From Pacificimonas sp963710205 (GTDB lineage Bacteria > Pseudomonadota > Alphaproteobacteria > Sphingomonadales > Sphingomonadaceae), in the NCBI GenBank assembly GCA_963710205.1, contig CAVPZG010000002.1, positions 87,277 through 151,276 on the forward strand: a stretch of DNA of 64,000 nt, written 5' to 3'. A program made the translations under genes and the position numbers. Of this stretch, positions 8,172 through 17,365 are shown piece by piece; the first letter of the stretch is position 1; each line of letters begins with the position of its first letter. The notes under the pieces are model-generated. The model made no database searches. It was given only the letters and a program-made list of their open reading frames with translations, and was not told the DNA's origin.

Positions 8172-9260
8172 CTATAATTCCAGCGCCGTCTTCACCGCGT
8201 CATGCGTGATCTGTCCGCCCTTCACATTCAGCCCCTCGGCCAGTCCGGAGTCCGCCGCCATGGCCGCGTCCGCGCCCAGATTCGCCAGCTTCACGATATA
8301 GGGCAGGGTGGCGTTGTTGAGCGCGAAGGTCGACGTGCGCGCCACTGCGCCCGGCATGTTGGCGACGCAGTAGTGAATGACATCCTCCTCGACATAGACG
8401 GGGTCGTTGTGCGTGGTCGGACGGGAGGTTTCGAAACAGCCACCCTGATCGATGGCGACATCCACCAGAACGGAGCCGCGCTTCATCGTCTTCAGCATCT
8501 CGCGCGTTACGAGTTTCGGTGCGGCAGCCCCCGGTATCAGGACGCAGCCGATCAGCAGGTGCGAGGTTTCGACCGCGCGCGCGACGGCGGCGACACTGGC
8601 GAAGACGGTCTTCACGCGGTTCTGGAACAGTTCGTCCAGTTCGGCGAGGCGCGTCGTTGACACATCGTAGATCGTCACATCCGCGCCCAGCCCGACCGCC
8701 ATCTGCGCCGCGTTGAAGCCTGAAATGCCGCCACCCAGAATGGCAACCTTGGCCGGGGCGACACCCGGCACACCGCCCAGCAGGATCCCGCGCCCGCCAT
8801 TTTCCTTTTCCAGATAATGCGCGCCCGCCTGTACCGACAGCCTTCCGGCGACCTGGCTCATGGGCCTCAGCAGCGGCAACGCACCGGTCTTGTCGGTGAC
8901 GGTTTCATAGGCGATGCAGGTCGCGCCCGACGCCATCAGCGCCTCGGCCTGCGGCTTGTCGGCGGCGAGGTGAAGATAGGTGAACAGCGTCTGGTGCGGT
9001 TTCAGCCACGCGCATTCATGCAGCTGTGGTTCCTTGACCTTCACGATCATGTCGGCAACGTCGAAAATGGCCTCGGGGCCGGGCAGGATCTTCGCGCCGG
9101 CCGCCTCGTAGTCCGCATCGGAAAAGTCGATGCCCGCGCCCGCGCCCGTTTCGACGAACACCTCGTGCCCGCCCGCGCCTGTCAGTTCGAAAACGGACGT
9201 TGGCGTCATGCCGACGCGATATTCATGGACCTTGATTTCCTTTGGGACACCGATTCGCAT
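8172..9260 (-). CDS. ald: Alanine dehydrogenase
   Basis: A 362-residue NAD-dependent alanine dehydrogenase, which interconverts L-alanine with pyruvate and ammonia. The N-terminus MRIGVPKEIKVHEYRVGMTP carries the pyruvate-binding Arg15, VKVKEPQ carries the substrate lysine, the NAD loop reads GGGISGFNAA, and DVAIDQGGCFETS is the family signature. The start at 9260 was taken because the family begins exactly here; the open frame extends a further 54 codons without resemblance. A 15-bp palindrome lies 41-55 nt upstream of this start. The gene converges with the nlpD-like gene. Confidence 0.96.
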   Translation of the reverse strand: MRIGVPKEIKVHEYRVGMTPTSVFELTGAGGHEVFVETGAGAGIDFSDADYEAAGAKILPGPEAIFDVADMIVKVKEPQLHECAWLKPHQTLFTYLHLAADKPQAEALMASGATCIAYETVTDKTGALPLLRPMSQVAGRLSVQAGAHYLEKENGGRGILLGGVPGVAPAKVAILGGGISGFNAAQMAVGLGADVTIYDVSTTRLAELDELFQNRVKTVFASVAAVARAVETSHLLIGCVLIPGAAAPKLVTREMLKTMKRGSVLVDVAIDQGGCFETSRPTTHNDPVYVEEDVIHYCVANMPGAVARTSTFALNNATLPYIVKLANLGADAAMAADSGLAEGLNVKGGQITHDAVKTALEL

Positions 9261-9300
9261 GGCAGAGTTCCTGACGTCTGGAGAGATGCCATCCCGATAA

Positions 9301-9315
9301 CGTAATTTTATTACG
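9301..9315. promoter_or_regulatory. 15-bp palindrome upstream of ald, candidate Lrp/AsnC operator
   Basis: CGTAAT, TTT and ATTACG form a perfect inverted repeat with an AT-rich core in otherwise GC-rich DNA. Lrp/AsnC proteins commonly control ald and bind 15-bp AT-centred palindromes. The position, just upstream of ald and just past the stop of the glutathione transferase gene, fits an operator. No Lrp gene is in the window, so the regulator is inferred. Confidence 0.45.
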
Positions 9316-9333
9316 CGGCCTAGAGAAAGTCGC

Positions 9334-10212
9334 TCAGTCTCCCGCTTCGATCTTGTCCTGCGTTTTCGTGTCGAAGTCGCTGGCGTCGTGCCGCTCGTGA
9401 AGCTGGCTAGACGGCTCACCAAAGGGCCTGTTCACCATGCGCCCGCGCTGTACCGGCGTGCGCGCGCCGATCTCGTCGGCCCAGCGGATGACATTGGTGT
9501 ATTCGTGAACCTGCAGGAATTCCGCGGACTCGTAGAGCAGTCCTTTCGCCAGGCCGCCATACCAGGGCCAGATGGCCATGTCGGCGATGCTGTAGTCCGG
9601 CCCCGCCATATATTCATGGGAACCGAGATGGGTGTCGAGCACATGCAACTGCCGCTTCACCTCCATGGCGAAGCGATTGATGGGATATTCGTATTTCTCA
9701 GGCGCGTAGGCATAGAAATGTCCGAATCCGCCGCCAAGATAAGGCGCGCTCCCCATCTGCCACATCAGCCAGGACAGGCATTCCGCGCGGGCAGGCTGCG
9801 ATGTCGGCAAAAAGGCGCCGAATTTCTCCGCCAGATGAATGAGGATGGACCCCGATTCGAAGACACGCAGCGGCGCGCCGCCGCCGCTATGGTCCATCAG
9901 CGCCGGGATCTTGCTGTTCGGATTCGCAGCGACAAAGCCAGACGTGAACTGGTCGCCCTCTCCGATATTGATCAGCCAGGCGTCATATTCCGCGCCGGCA
10001 TGACCGAGTGCCAGCAGCTCCTCCAGCATCACCGTCACCTTCACGCCATTGGGCGTCGCCAGCGAATAGAGCTGCATCGGGTGCTTTCCGACCGGCAGAT
10101 CCTTTTCCGACGTCGCGCCCGATATGGGCCGGTTGATATTGGCGAATTTCCCGCCGGAGGCCTTGTCCCAGGTCCAGACGCTGGGCGGGGTGTAAGTATC
10201 GCTATCGGCCAT
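9334..10212 (-). CDS. yghU: Glutathione S-transferase, YghU family
   Basis: A 292-residue YghU-type transferase. VWTWDK near the start, NINRPISG, LPVGKHPMQLYS, TPNGVKVTVMLEE and NPNSKIPAL are near-identical to E. coli YghU, a thioredoxin-fold enzyme with glutathione-disulfide reductase activity. The C-terminal helical domain ends around residue 290. ATG at 10212 was chosen because AGGAG lies 8 nt before it; the frame could begin 11 codons earlier. It reads toward ald on the same strand, with the palindrome between them. Confidence 0.94.
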   Translation of the reverse strand: MADSDTYTPPSVWTWDKASGGKFANINRPISGATSEKDLPVGKHPMQLYSLATPNGVKVTVMLEELLALGHAGAEYDAWLINIGEGDQFTSGFVAANPNSKIPALMDHSGGGAPLRVFESGSILIHLAEKFGAFLPTSQPARAECLSWLMWQMGSAPYLGGGFGHFYAYAPEKYEYPINRFAMEVKRQLHVLDTHLGSHEYMAGPDYSIADMAIWPWYGGLAKGLLYESAEFLQVHEYTNVIRWADEIGARTPVQRGRMVNRPFGEPSSQLHERHDASDFDTKTQDKIEAGD

Positions 10213-10354
10213 GATCGAATCTCCTGTCGGATCAGCCATACGCATATCAGCACCGGGACGTTACGGGCAGACAGGAATATAAGGAGGGTTCTGCGCTGTC
10301 CGCCCGCCACTGATCGAGGAGGCCGCGCGGCGCCGAATTTGCGTAAGGCTTTCG

Positions 10355-10477
10355 TCAGATGCGCGTCATGCTGAGCGCCTTTTCGCCGTAGCGGGGACCA
10401 TGTGTGGCGCCGCGCGGGGCGGCAGCCTCTATGGCGGCGAGATCGTCTGGCGAAAGCGCCAGGTCGGCGGCGGCCAT
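10355..10477 (-). pseudogene. 3' remnant of an aldo/keto reductase gene
   Basis: The last 40 codons read LSPDDLAAIEAAAPRGATHG then RYGEKALS and a TGA stop. This is the normal C-terminal pattern of aldo/keto reductases, where LSxxDLAAIEAA is followed by a GxRY motif. No upstream reductase sequence follows: beyond about 10477 the strand gives unrelated Arg-rich translation. The gene has therefore lost its 5' 85-90 percent. The TolC remnant begins back to back with it. Confidence 0.6.
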
Positions 10478-10822
10478 CGCAGGGCGCTGGCCGATGAAGC
10501 CGGGGCCGGGGCCTCTGCGGCGCGCGCAGAGGAGCAGCTTGCGCGTTTCGCCGTACAGGAAACCGCCGACGCCGATGTGGCCGAGGCGCGCTATCGCATC
10601 ACCGCGTGGCAGCGCTCGCGCGAAGCCGTCGAAGCGCAAACGGCCGCGCTCCTAAAACTGCGCCGCAGGCACGAACTGGGCGAGATCGACCTCGCGGACC
10701 TGCTGCTGGGCGAGCGTATGGTGCACGACGCCTTCCGCATCGAAGCCGAAACCCGCGCCGAGGCGATGCGTGCCATAACCAACCTGCGCATCGACAGTCA
10801 TGAGCTGTGGCTAGCGGATTGA
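10478..10822 (+). pseudogene. 3' remnant of a TolC-family outer-membrane efflux protein gene
   Basis: From about codon 10520 the frame reads as the final helical hairpin of a CzcC/TolC outer-membrane factor: a long amphipathic Ala/Arg/Glu helix, then RRRHELGEIDLADLLLGER, then AMRAITNLRIDSHELW before TGA. This is the standard second-repeat ending of the family. No signal peptide, first repeat or barrel strands are present. The exact left edge is uncertain. With the reductase remnant it marks a deletion joint near 10478-10520. Confidence 0.6.
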
Positions 10823-10993
10823 GGCAATCAGTCCGGGCCGCGGAAACGGATGTCTGCTGCCCGGCATGCTCGCTGATCCTGGCGGGCGACGGCCGGATCA
10901 TGGCCGCTCCCGCGCCAGGCAATACATTGATAAGTAAAAAATTAGACCGGTGTCGTCAAAACACCCGCGCACGCCAAAGGCCGGTGTTGGGAG
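10823..10993. other. Intergenic stretch, no gene seen
   Basis: Between the TolC remnant and tRNA-Thr. Open frames here lack recognisable motifs or start signals. Together with the two remnants this makes a roughly 780-nt zone (10213-10993) without an intact gene. Confidence 0.6.
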
Positions 10994-11069
10994 TGGTGCC
11001 GCTTAGGTGACTCGAACACCTGACCCCATCATTACGAATGATGTGCTCTACCAACTGAGCTAAAGCGGC
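10994..11069 (-). tRNA. tRNA-Thr (anticodon CGT)
   Basis: On the minus strand the 76 nt fold as a cloverleaf: acceptor GCCGCTT with AAGCGGC, D arm AGCTCAGTTGGTAGAGC, anticodon stem CATCA/TGATG around the loop TTCGTAA, and T arm with GTTCGAGTC. Discriminator A and CCA are encoded. Confidence 0.96.
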
Positions 11070-11168
11070 CCGTGACCGGCCCGTACCGGGGCGGTGCGAA
11101 GGCGCGGGACATAACAGTGCGCGGGTGCCGTGACAAGCGTTCCCACATGTCAGAAACGTTGCCCGGCG

Positions 11169-11182
11169 TTAACCATCCTTAA
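11169..11182. promoter_or_regulatory. CtrA-like binding site upstream of the PAS gene
   Basis: TTAACCATCCTTAA holds the CtrA half-site TTAACCAT and a second TTAA. The spacing between the TTAA boxes is 6 rather than the consensus 7. It sits 60 nt before the PAS-gene start. CtrA is the cell-cycle master regulator in alphaproteobacteria; control by it here is inference. Confidence 0.35.
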
Positions 11183-11242
11183 AGCGCGGCGTGCGAAACG
11201 GGGCGGATATGACGAAATCCATACAGACGGGGTGAATCAGTG

Positions 11243-12478
11243 ATGGACGATGCCAGCGGCACTTATGCGGGTGCGGACGAGCCGGAATTCGACGCGCCGC
11301 CCGTGTTCGCCGAACAGGACGAGCGCCGCATGCATGTGCGTGCGTATAATCACTGGGCCGCCTTGCTGCGCGGACGGGAATTTCCGGCACCGGGCGATCT
11401 TCACCCTGACGAGATCGACGATTTCGGACCCAATAGCGTCCTGATCGACTTTGGCGCGGACAAGGAAAATCCCATCCTGCGCTATATCGGCAGCCGCCTG
11501 AGGTCTGAATGCGACCTCGACGACGCGGAAATCGGCTATGACAAGGTGCCGTCGCGGTCCCTGCTGTCGCGCCTGACCGACCATTATTTCGAAATTATCG
11601 CGAATCGCGCGCCCATCGGCTTCGAGGCGGAATTCACATCACGACGCGGCAACACCACGATGTACCGCGGCATCCTGATGCCACTGTCCACCGACGGCGG
11701 CACCATCGACACGATCTACGGCGTCATCAACTGGAAGGAAGTCGCCGACGAGGATGTACTGGAAGAATTGTCGCTAGGTGCGACACCCATCGAAAATGCG
11801 CCGCCCGCCGACGATATCGAGGAAATGCTGTTCGGCAATGCTGCCGAGCCTGCGCCCCAGCCCTTCCTGCCACTGCCCGCCGATGCGGGCCTCTATGACC
11901 GTCTGGCGCAGGCGCGTGACGCCGCCGAAGGTCTGAAGGGGGCGAACGATCGCAGCCGCGCCGCGCTTTACGCGGCCTTGTCCGAGGCCTGGGATTTCTA
12001 TCTGGGTACGGTGGACGCGCCGGCGGATTATGCCGAACTTCTTTCCGACAACGGCCTGAAGGTGCAGGCACGCGCGCCGATGACGCCGGTGGTGAAGCTC
12101 ATCTTCGGGGCGGATTACGACAAGACCCGGCTGACGGAATTTGCCGCAGCCCTGTCCTATGCCAGGCGGCAGGATGTCGCGCACGGCGCATTCGCCGCTT
12201 TCGCCGAGGCGCAGGATGGCGGCGTGAAGGCCCTTGTGAAGGCCGAGCGCGCCGCGCGCCGCGCGGAAACACGGAAGCCAAAGGTCGACAGTGCCGCGGC
12301 GAGCCGGGCCGCGCTGCGTGCGGCTGCGCCGGTCGCGCAGCTGGCGCTCGATTTTCCGGGCGACGAGGAATTTGTCCTTATGGTCGCAAAACGCCTCGAA
12401 AATGGACAATTCGGCGTGATGGCTGCCGTTCCCGATGCGGAATCACTGCTGGCAGGGGCGCTTCGCAAGCTGAAATAG
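11243..12478 (+). CDS. PAS-domain protein (PAS_5 type)
   Basis: A 411-residue soluble protein. Residues about 30-165 form a PAS_5-like sensor domain, with RAYNHWAALLRGREFP, then ENPILRYIGSRLRSECDL and RAPIGFEAEF, ending at TIYGVINWKEVAD. The rest is Ala-rich and helical without a known output domain; no kinase, GGDEF or HTH motif is visible. It may act by protein contact, for example in envelope or cell-cycle signalling. An in-frame GTG sits one codon upstream of the chosen ATG. A CtrA-like box precedes it. Confidence 0.75.
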   Translation: MDDASGTYAGADEPEFDAPPVFAEQDERRMHVRAYNHWAALLRGREFPAPGDLHPDEIDDFGPNSVLIDFGADKENPILRYIGSRLRSECDLDDAEIGYDKVPSRSLLSRLTDHYFEIIANRAPIGFEAEFTSRRGNTTMYRGILMPLSTDGGTIDTIYGVINWKEVADEDVLEELSLGATPIENAPPADDIEEMLFGNAAEPAPQPFLPLPADAGLYDRLAQARDAAEGLKGANDRSRAALYAALSEAWDFYLGTVDAPADYAELLSDNGLKVQARAPMTPVVKLIFGADYDKTRLTEFAAALSYARRQDVAHGAFAAFAEAQDGGVKALVKAERAARRAETRKPKVDSAAASRAALRAAAPVAQLALDFPGDEEFVLMVAKRLENGQFGVMAAVPDAESLLAGALRKLK

Positions 12479-12557
12479 CCGGTTTCCGTCGTTGCACGGC
12501 CCGCGCGATAAGCGCATAGACGCCGGCGAATAGTCATACGCTGGCGAAAGGTGCTGC

Positions 12558-15500
12558 ATGGCCCGCGCGGATAGCAAATCCCCCGCAAAGGATCCTCTCG
12601 AAAACGCTCTGTTCACAGGCGCACTGCCGGGGGAAGCGGACGACCTCGACCCCAAGGCGGCAAAACGGATTGCCGCCTTCGTCCGCGGAACGCTGAAGGC
12701 GCGCGAACCAGGTGCGGCGACCATCACGGTCGAAAGCATAGAGCCTGAATCCGGCCACCGCCGGACCGGCATTGTCATCAACAATGACGACATGCCGTTC
12801 CTGGTCGATTCCGTCACCAATGCCCTGACGGCGCAGAACATGGCCATTCACCGACTGCTCCACCCCATTGTCGATGTGGAGCGGACGAAGGGCGGCAAGC
12901 TGAAGACGCTCGCACCCGCGAACGGTGCGGACGTCGAGGACGGCCACGCGCGGGAATCGCTGATCTATATCGAAGCGGACCGCATTGGCGCGCGGCGGCG
13001 CAGTGACCTTGCCACTGAACTTGCCGCTGTCCTTGGCGACGTGCGTGCCGCCGTCACCGACTGGCGTGCCATGCTGGCTGCACTGGAAGTCGCCGCCAAT
13101 TCGCTGCTCAGCGCCAAGATTCCCGTGCCCGCCCAGGATGTCATGGAGGCAAAGGCGTTTCTTGACTGGCTGGCCGACGATAATTTCACGCTGCTTGGTT
13201 CCGCCGCCTATGAGTTCGGCGCGTCGCTGGACGATGAATCGATCCAGCCCACGCGCAGCGAGTCCCTTGGCCTGCTTGTCGAGCCTGAATTCCCGCTCTG
13301 GCGCGGTGCCGAGGGCTTTGAAGTGCTGCCGTCCGCATTGCGCGGCTTCATGGCGACGGCGGAACCCATCCTGATCACGAAGGCGAATGCGGTCAGCCGC
13401 GTGCACCGCTCGACCTATTACGATGTCGTCAGCGTGAAGCGCTACAGCGAGAAGGGCAGGGTGTGCGGCGAATATCGCTTCATCGGCCTGTTCACCTCCG
13501 CCGCGCTTTCGAAATCCCCTGCCGAGGTTCCCATCATGCGGCAGAAGGTGGAGGCCGTCCGCGAAACGCTGGGCTTCGACCCCCGCAGCCATTCGGGAAA
13601 GGCGCTCACCCACATCATCGAGACGTTTCCGCGCACCGACCTGTTCCTGACGGACGCGGACCGGCTTGCCGAGATGGCGAAAGGGATGCTTTCCCTGCTC
13701 GACCGCCCGCGGCCCAAGATTTTCGCCCGCGCCGACCCCTTTGGCCGCTTTGTCAGCGCCATCGTCTATGTGCCGCGGGAAAGTTACAATACCGGCATCC
13801 GCGCCCGCATCGGCGCGATGCTGGAGGACGCCTTTCAGGCGCGCCTGTCGCGTTTCGACGTGGAGCTGCGGTCCGAGGGGCTGGCGCGTGTGCAATATTA
13901 TCTGGCGACGACGCCCGGCCAGGTGCCCGACATCGACGAACATGACCTGAATCATCGGCTGAAGCGCCTTGTGCGCGGCTGGGGCGAGGCGCTGTCGGCG
14001 GAGTTGATCGACAGTCTCGGCGGTCCGCGCGGCGGGCGGCTGTCGCTGCAATATGCGGATGCCTTTTCCGCCAGTTATCGCGACCAGTTCGGCCCGTCCG
14101 AGGCCGCCGAGGATGTGCGCCGCCTTGCCGACCTTGAGAATGAGCAGGATCGCGACGTGCATTTCTACCGGAAGCCGGGAGATCCCGACGACCGGCTGCG
14201 GATCAAGATTTACCGCATGGGCCAGATCATCCCGCTGTCGGAAGTGGTTCCGGTGCTGGAGGCCTTCGGCTTTCATGTCATCGAGGAATATCCCTTCGAC
14301 CTCGCGTCGGGCCGCCTTGGCTGGGTCCATGATTTCCTGGTCGCCAGCGCCCATGGCGAAGCGCTCGATATCGATTTCCTGAAGGCGCAGGCCGAACCCG
14401 CGCTTCGTGCCGTATTGACGGGCGCGCAGGAAAATGACGGCTTCAACGGCCTTGTCACCGGCGCCTCCCTGAAGATCGAGCATGTTGCCTGGCTGCGCGC
14501 CTATTTCCGCTATCTGAGGCAGACCGGCCTTACCTATGGCCTGCCGACCGTGGTGGAGGCGCTGCGCCGTCATCCAAAGCTGGCCGCCGATCTGATCGGG
14601 CTATTCTATGCCCGGTTCGATCCGAAGCAGAAAAAGCGCGAGGCCGAAGTCGAAAAGCGGCAAAAGGCGGTGGCCCGGGGTCTGCGCGAGGTTGCCGCCA
14701 TCGACGAGGACCGCATCCTGCGGCTGTACCGCGACGCGATCGAGGCAACGCTTCGCACCAACGCTTTTGCAAAGGGTCAGGAGGCGCTGGCCTTCAAGCT
14801 GAATTCGGCGGCCATTCCCGGCCTGCCGCCGCCCGTTCCCTACCGCGAAATCTGGGTCTATTCGCCGCGGGTCGAGGGCATCCACCTGCGCGGCGGTCCC
14901 ATCGCCCGCGGCGGCCTGCGCTGGTCCGACCGGCGCGACGATTTCCGCACCGAAGTGCTTGGCCTCGTGAAGGCGCAGATGGTGAAGAACGCCGTCATCG
15001 TGCCGACGGGATCGAAGGGCGGATTCTATCCCAAGCATCTGCCGCCGAGCTCTGACCGGGAGGCGTGGCTGGCGGAAGGCATTGCCTGCTACAGGACCTT
15101 CATATCCTCGCTGCTGTCGCTGACCGACAATGTCGTGGACGGCAAGACCGTGCCGCCAAAAGGGATTGTCTGTCACGACGAGCCGGACCCCTATCTGGTC
15201 GTCGCGGCCGACAAGGGCACGGCGACATTCAGCGATATCGCCAACGCCATCAGCGTCGAGCGCGGCTTCTGGCTGGGCGACGCGTTCGCATCGGGCGGCG
15301 CGAACGGTTATGACCACAAGGCGATGGGGATCACCGCGAAGGGCGGCTGGGTCAGCGTCCAGCGGCATTTCCGGGAGATGGGCGTCGATGTGCAGAGCGA
15401 GCCGGTCACGGTCATCGGCGTCGGCGACATGTCGGGCGATGTCTTTGGCAATGGAATGCTGCTGTCAAAGGCGCTGAAGCTGGTCGCGGCCTTCGATCAT

Positions 15501-17288
15501 CGCCATATCTTCATCGACCCCGATCCCGACCCGGCGAAGAGCTGGGCGGAACGTGAGCGGCTGTTCCAGCTGCCCCGGTCCAGCTGGGAGGATTATGATC
15601 CAAAACTGATCTCCAAAGGCGGCGGTGTGTTCCCGCGCGACCAGAAATCGATCAGGATCTCGAAGCAGATACAGGATCTGCTGGGGACCGAGAAAAAGGA
15701 ACTCGCCCCCGCCGACCTGATGCGGGCCATTCTGAAGGCACCGGCAGACCTGATGTGGTTTGGCGGTATCGGCACCTATGTGAAGGGACCGGGCGAAAGC
15801 GACACGGATGTCGGCGACCGGGCCAATGACGATATCCGCGTGACCGCGACCGAGCTGCGTGTGAAAGTCATCGGCGAAGGTGCGAATCTCGGCATCACGC
15901 AACCTGCGCGCATCGCCTTTGCCCGGAGTGGCGGCCGCATCAATACGGACTTCATCGACAATAGCGCGGGCGTCGACTGTTCGGACAACGAGGTCAATAT
16001 CAAGATCGCCCTGCAGGGACCGCTGCGGTCAGGATCACTGACGGAAGACGAGCGCAATGCCTTCCTCGCCTCCATGACGGACGAGGTGGCCGATCTCGTG
16101 CTGCGCGACAATGTCATGCAGACACAGGCGATTTCGGTGGCGGAATCGGGCGGGGCGGCGGCACTTCCGGCGCTGCAGCGCGTCATTCAGCTGCTGGAAG
16201 CGCGCGGCAAGCTGAACCGCGAGGTGGAACAGCTGCCGAATGACGAGCAGCTGACCCAGCGCGCGGCTTCGGGGCATGGCCTGGTCCGCCCGGAACTGGC
16301 GGTGCTGCTCGCCTATGCCAAGATGGTCATTTACAACTCGCTGGTGGAATCAGGCGTGCCGGACGACGCCATCCTCGTCGAAGACCTGCATATGGCTTTT
16401 CCGGACACGCTGATGGCGAAGTTCGGAGCGGAAGTGGATGCGCACAAGCTGCGCCGCGAGATCATCGCCACGAAGCTCGCCAACCAGATCGTCAACAGGG
16501 GCGGCATCTCGCTTGCCTTTGAACTGTCGGAAGAACACGGCACGACGCTCGCACATGTCGGCGCGGCGTTCGTGGCGGCACGGGAACTGTTCGGTTTCCG
16601 GAACCTGTGGCGCTCCATCGACGCGGCGGAAGTGGACCCGCAGGCGCATATCATGCTGCACGCCCGCTCCATCGACGGTCTGCGTCTGCACATGTCCGAC
16701 CTGTTGCGGGAAACCGCCGCTGCCGACATGGCTTCGGATACGGTCAAGGCGCTTAAATCCGGTGTCGCGGAACTGGCGTCCGACGTCGATCAACTGCTTC
16801 GCGCAGAGCCGCGCGCGCATCTGGAGCGGGTGCGGCAGGATCTGGTCGCGGGCGGCGCGCCGGATGACATTGCCGAGCGGCTTGTCGACATCCAGGCGCT
16901 TGACGGGGCGATCGCCACGTCCAAACTGTCCTATGAGCTTGGTGCGAAAGAGCGCGTTGTCGCCGCCGCCTACACCCTGCTGGGCGAGGAGGTCGGAATG
17001 GACTGGGCCAAGGCCGCCGCGGCCCGCATGAACCCGACCGACCCGTGGGAGCGCCTGCTGGTGTCCGGCCTTGTCCGCGATTTCGAGGCGCTGCGCATGG
17101 CGCTGATTCGCAAGATCGCATCGAAGGGTGAGGATCCGTCCGAAGCCGTCCGCGCATGGCTGGCGGAACATCGCGACCGCGCCGACCGGCTGCGCGCGAG
17201 CGTCGACCGGGCGCGGCAATCGGGGGCGGTGACGACAGCAATGCTTGCACATCTCGCCAGTCAGGCCAGAAGCCTTCTGGCCGCGTGA
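12558..17288 (+). CDS. gdhZ: NAD-specific glutamate dehydrogenase, large (GDH-180) type
   Basis: A 1576-residue enzyme that oxidatively deaminates glutamate to 2-oxoglutarate with NAD. The N-terminal half carries the regulatory ACT-like segments of this family. The catalytic core around residues 780-1200 shows GPIARGGLRWSDRRDDFRTE and KAQMVKNAVIVPTGSKGGF, which hold the substrate lysines, and the later NAD loop VIGVGDMSGDVFGNGML. Length and order match the Streptomyces and Caulobacter large GDHs. The start at 12558 precedes a family-like N-terminus. It stands 79 nt after the PAS gene on the same strand, so joint transcription is possible. Confidence 0.96.
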   Translation: MARADSKSPAKDPLENALFTGALPGEADDLDPKAAKRIAAFVRGTLKAREPGAATITVESIEPESGHRRTGIVINNDDMPFLVDSVTNALTAQNMAIHRLLHPIVDVERTKGGKLKTLAPANGADVEDGHARESLIYIEADRIGARRRSDLATELAAVLGDVRAAVTDWRAMLAALEVAANSLLSAKIPVPAQDVMEAKAFLDWLADDNFTLLGSAAYEFGASLDDESIQPTRSESLGLLVEPEFPLWRGAEGFEVLPSALRGFMATAEPILITKANAVSRVHRSTYYDVVSVKRYSEKGRVCGEYRFIGLFTSAALSKSPAEVPIMRQKVEAVRETLGFDPRSHSGKALTHIIETFPRTDLFLTDADRLAEMAKGMLSLLDRPRPKIFARADPFGRFVSAIVYVPRESYNTGIRARIGAMLEDAFQARLSRFDVELRSEGLARVQYYLATTPGQVPDIDEHDLNHRLKRLVRGWGEALSAELIDSLGGPRGGRLSLQYADAFSASYRDQFGPSEAAEDVRRLADLENEQDRDVHFYRKPGDPDDRLRIKIYRMGQIIPLSEVVPVLEAFGFHVIEEYPFDLASGRLGWVHDFLVASAHGEALDIDFLKAQAEPALRAVLTGAQENDGFNGLVTGASLKIEHVAWLRAYFRYLRQTGLTYGLPTVVEALRRHPKLAADLIGLFYARFDPKQKKREAEVEKRQKAVARGLREVAAIDEDRILRLYRDAIEATLRTNAFAKGQEALAFKLNSAAIPGLPPPVPYREIWVYSPRVEGIHLRGGPIARGGLRWSDRRDDFRTEVLGLVKAQMVKNAVIVPTGSKGGFYPKHLPPSSDREAWLAEGIACYRTFISSLLSLTDNVVDGKTVPPKGIVCHDEPDPYLVVAADKGTATFSDIANAISVERGFWLGDAFASGGANGYDHKAMGITAKGGWVSVQRHFREMGVDVQSEPVTVIGVGDMSGDVFGNGMLLSKALKLVAAFDHRHIFIDPDPDPAKSWAERERLFQLPRSSWEDYDPKLISKGGGVFPRDQKSIRISKQIQDLLGTEKKELAPADLMRAILKAPADLMWFGGIGTYVKGPGESDTDVGDRANDDIRVTATELRVKVIGEGANLGITQPARIAFARSGGRINTDFIDNSAGVDCSDNEVNIKIALQGPLRSGSLTEDERNAFLASMTDEVADLVLRDNVMQTQAISVAESGGAAALPALQRVIQLLEARGKLNREVEQLPNDEQLTQRAASGHGLVRPELAVLLAYAKMVIYNSLVESGVPDDAILVEDLHMAFPDTLMAKFGAEVDAHKLRREIIATKLANQIVNRGGISLAFELSEEHGTTLAHVGAAFVAARELFGFRNLWRSIDAAEVDPQAHIMLHARSIDGLRLHMSDLLRETAAADMASDTVKALKSGVAELASDVDQLLRAEPRAHLERVRQDLVAGGAPDDIAERLVDIQALDGAIATSKLSYELGAKERVVAAAYTLLGEEVGMDWAKAAAARMNPTDPWERLLVSGLVRDFEALRMALIRKIASKGEDPSEAVRAWLAEHRDRADRLRASVDRARQSGAVTTAMLAHLASQARSLLAA

Positions 17289-17365
17289 GGGGAATGCCGC
17301 CGGAACCTGCGGGTGCGCCGCTCCGTTCACTCCGTATTCAATGCGAAGTCATTAGGGACAAGATC

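Noticed and set aside
10807..11010. 67-codon frame containing CxxC motifs near tRNA-Thr
   Set aside because: Runs into the tRNA and has no ribosome binding site or homology pattern.
12534..14573. 679-codon open frame antisense to the glutamate dehydrogenase gene
   Set aside because: Low-complexity translation without domains, wholly inside a well-supported gene.
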